Origin: an uncultured Bacilli bacterium
GTDB lineage: Bacteria; Bacillota_I; Bacilli_A; RF39; UBA660
DNA length: 7,024 nt
Assembly (NCBI GenBank): GCA_934149245.1
Contig: CAKPER010000055.1
Span: 1-7,024 of the forward strand
Direction of reading: 5' to 3'
Below, in pieces: positions 6,201-7,024 of the stretch. The notes beneath the pieces were generated by a model, which was given only the letters and a program-made list of their open reading frames with translations, was not told the origin of the DNA and made no database searches. The position numbers were made by a program, and so were the translations under genes. How positions within the stretch are numbered: position 1 is the first letter of the stretch; each line of letters begins with the position of its first letter.

Positions 6201-7024
6201 ATGATACTAAATGGAATTTGTGTAAGAGAAAAAGTACTAGAAGAACTAAAATCTAATTTAAATAGCCTAAAAGTTTCTTTATGTCTTGCTATTATTCAAG
6301 TATCAAAAGATAGTGCTAGTAGTCTTTATATAAAAGAAAAAATTGCTTTGGCAGAAACTTTAGGATATAAATATAAGTATTACTATTTAGAAGATAATGT
6401 TTCAAATGAAGAAGTTATAAACAAAAATAGATAAATTAAATAATGATTCTACCATAACAGGTATCATCTTAGAGTTGCCTCTTCCAAAACATTTGGATAA
6501 AGAACTAATATGTAGTAGAATTTCTCCTTTAAAAGATGTAGATTGTCTAAATAGTAGTGCTACATCTTTTAGTTCTAAATATAATTGTCTAAAACCAGCC
6601 ACTGTCTTAGCTATATTAGATTTAATTACATACTATAATATTGATATTTCATCATCTAATATAGTAATAATAGGAAGAAGTAGTCATATTGGTATTTCTC
6701 TTGTAAATTATTTAATAGAAAAGAATGCAACAGTAACAATATGTCACTCTTATACTAAAAATTTAAGTAAAATAACTAATATGGCTGATGTAATTATAAC
6801 GGCTGTTGGTATTAAACATTTTCTTACTAAAGATATGGTAAGTGATAGCTCTATTATAATAGATGTAGGAATTACTAGAGAAGGTAATAAAACATATGGT
6901 GATGCTGATTTTGATAATTTAAAAGATAAAGTATATGCTATAACACCATCAGTTGGTGGAGTAGGAGCTATTACTACAGTAGAAGTTTTAAATAATGTTT
7001 ATAAGGCTTATTTAATTCAAAATA
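6201..7024 (+). pseudogene. folD: folD (methylenetetrahydrofolate dehydrogenase/cyclohydrolase), frameshifted and running off the window
   Basis: FolD interconverts 5,10-methylene-, methenyl- and 10-formyl-tetrahydrofolate with NADP. The first frame, from ATG 6201, reads MILNGICVREKVLEELK and contains the catalytic YIKEK (Tyr43, Lys47), but stops at TAA 6432-6434 after 77 residues. The homology continues without a gap in another frame from about 6427: KIDKLNND, then GIILELPLPKHL, KDVDC, IIGRSSHIG (NADP-binding loop), VTICHSYT, ADVIITAVG, DVGITR and GGVGAITT, open to the window edge. One extra A in the run 6423-6427 explains the break; removing it gives about 274 residues, close to the full FolD length of about 285. 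Several invariant positions are changed: Glu for Gln in QLPLP, Cys for Gly in DVDG, PATVLAI for PCTPxGI and VGGVGAIT for PGGVGPMT. The gene begins four bases after valS without a clear Shine-Dalgarno sequence, suggesting translational coupling. It could be a decaying pseudogene, a divergent working gene with a sequence error, or, less likely, a recoded one. Family assignment is firm. Confidence 0.9.

Noticed and set aside
6423..6434. Programmed frameshifting to make a full FolD.
   Set aside because: The A run is only five long, a +1 shift is needed, and no stimulatory structure or upstream Shine-Dalgarno-like element is evident. Sequence error or mutation is simpler.
6402..6602. A 66-codon open frame on the - strand across the folD break.
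   Set aside because: It lies antisense to sequence that clearly encodes FolD motifs, has no ribosome binding site and shows no recognisable protein features; it is a shadow frame.
1..7024. CRISPR array, insertion sequence, tRNA or rRNA gene, phage or toxin-antitoxin module.
   Set aside because: No spaced direct repeats, transposase motifs, terminal inverted repeats, cloverleaf pattern or rRNA-like GC-rich block was seen on either strand.

Overview
This is a strongly AT-rich window in which every readable gene is on the + strand. The organism looks like a low-GC, walled relative of the Bacilli/Mollicutes, for example one of the uncultured gut or commensal Bacillota lineages. Three things support this. 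There is a valine-type T-box leader in front of a Gram-positive-style valS. There is a membrane-anchored peptidoglycan (polysaccharide) deacetylase, which a wall-less Mycoplasma would not need. All tryptophans in the intact genes are TGG and all stops seen are TAA or TAG, so the Mycoplasma code (TGA = Trp) is not indicated. The exact taxon is an inference and cannot be fixed from the sequence alone.

Layout: (1) 1-297 is the C-terminal end of a gene that enters from the left, perhaps a LolA/GerS-like lipoprotein, followed by a probable intrinsic terminator at 300-333. (2) 382-1392 encodes a CE4/NodB polysaccharide deacetylase with an N-terminal membrane anchor. (3) A near-consensus sigma-A promoter at 1406-1434 starts a probable two-gene unit. 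Its first gene is an HD-superfamily protein (1468-2223) with two unusual substitutions at expected metal-ligand positions. Its second, 30 bases later, is a cytoplasmic HExxH putative metallopeptidase of unknown family (2254-3270). (4) 3271-3655 holds a 13-bp tandem repeat, a weak hairpin, an extended -10 promoter and a complete T-box riboswitch with a GUA (valine) specifier, antiterminator and terminator. (5) 3665-6196 is an intact valyl-tRNA synthetase. (6) 6201-7024 is folD, four bases behind valS. Its reading frame is broken by one extra A near 6423-6427, and it is also diverged at several normally invariant motifs.

How they work together: uncharged tRNA-Val should let transcription read through the leader terminator into valS. 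Because folD follows with no terminator between, it would be expected to share that control. The deacetylase acts on the cell wall outside the membrane. The HD/metallopeptidase pair has no assignable pathway; it is the least explained part of the window and the best candidate for something undescribed. No mobile element, CRISPR array, tRNA or rRNA gene was seen.
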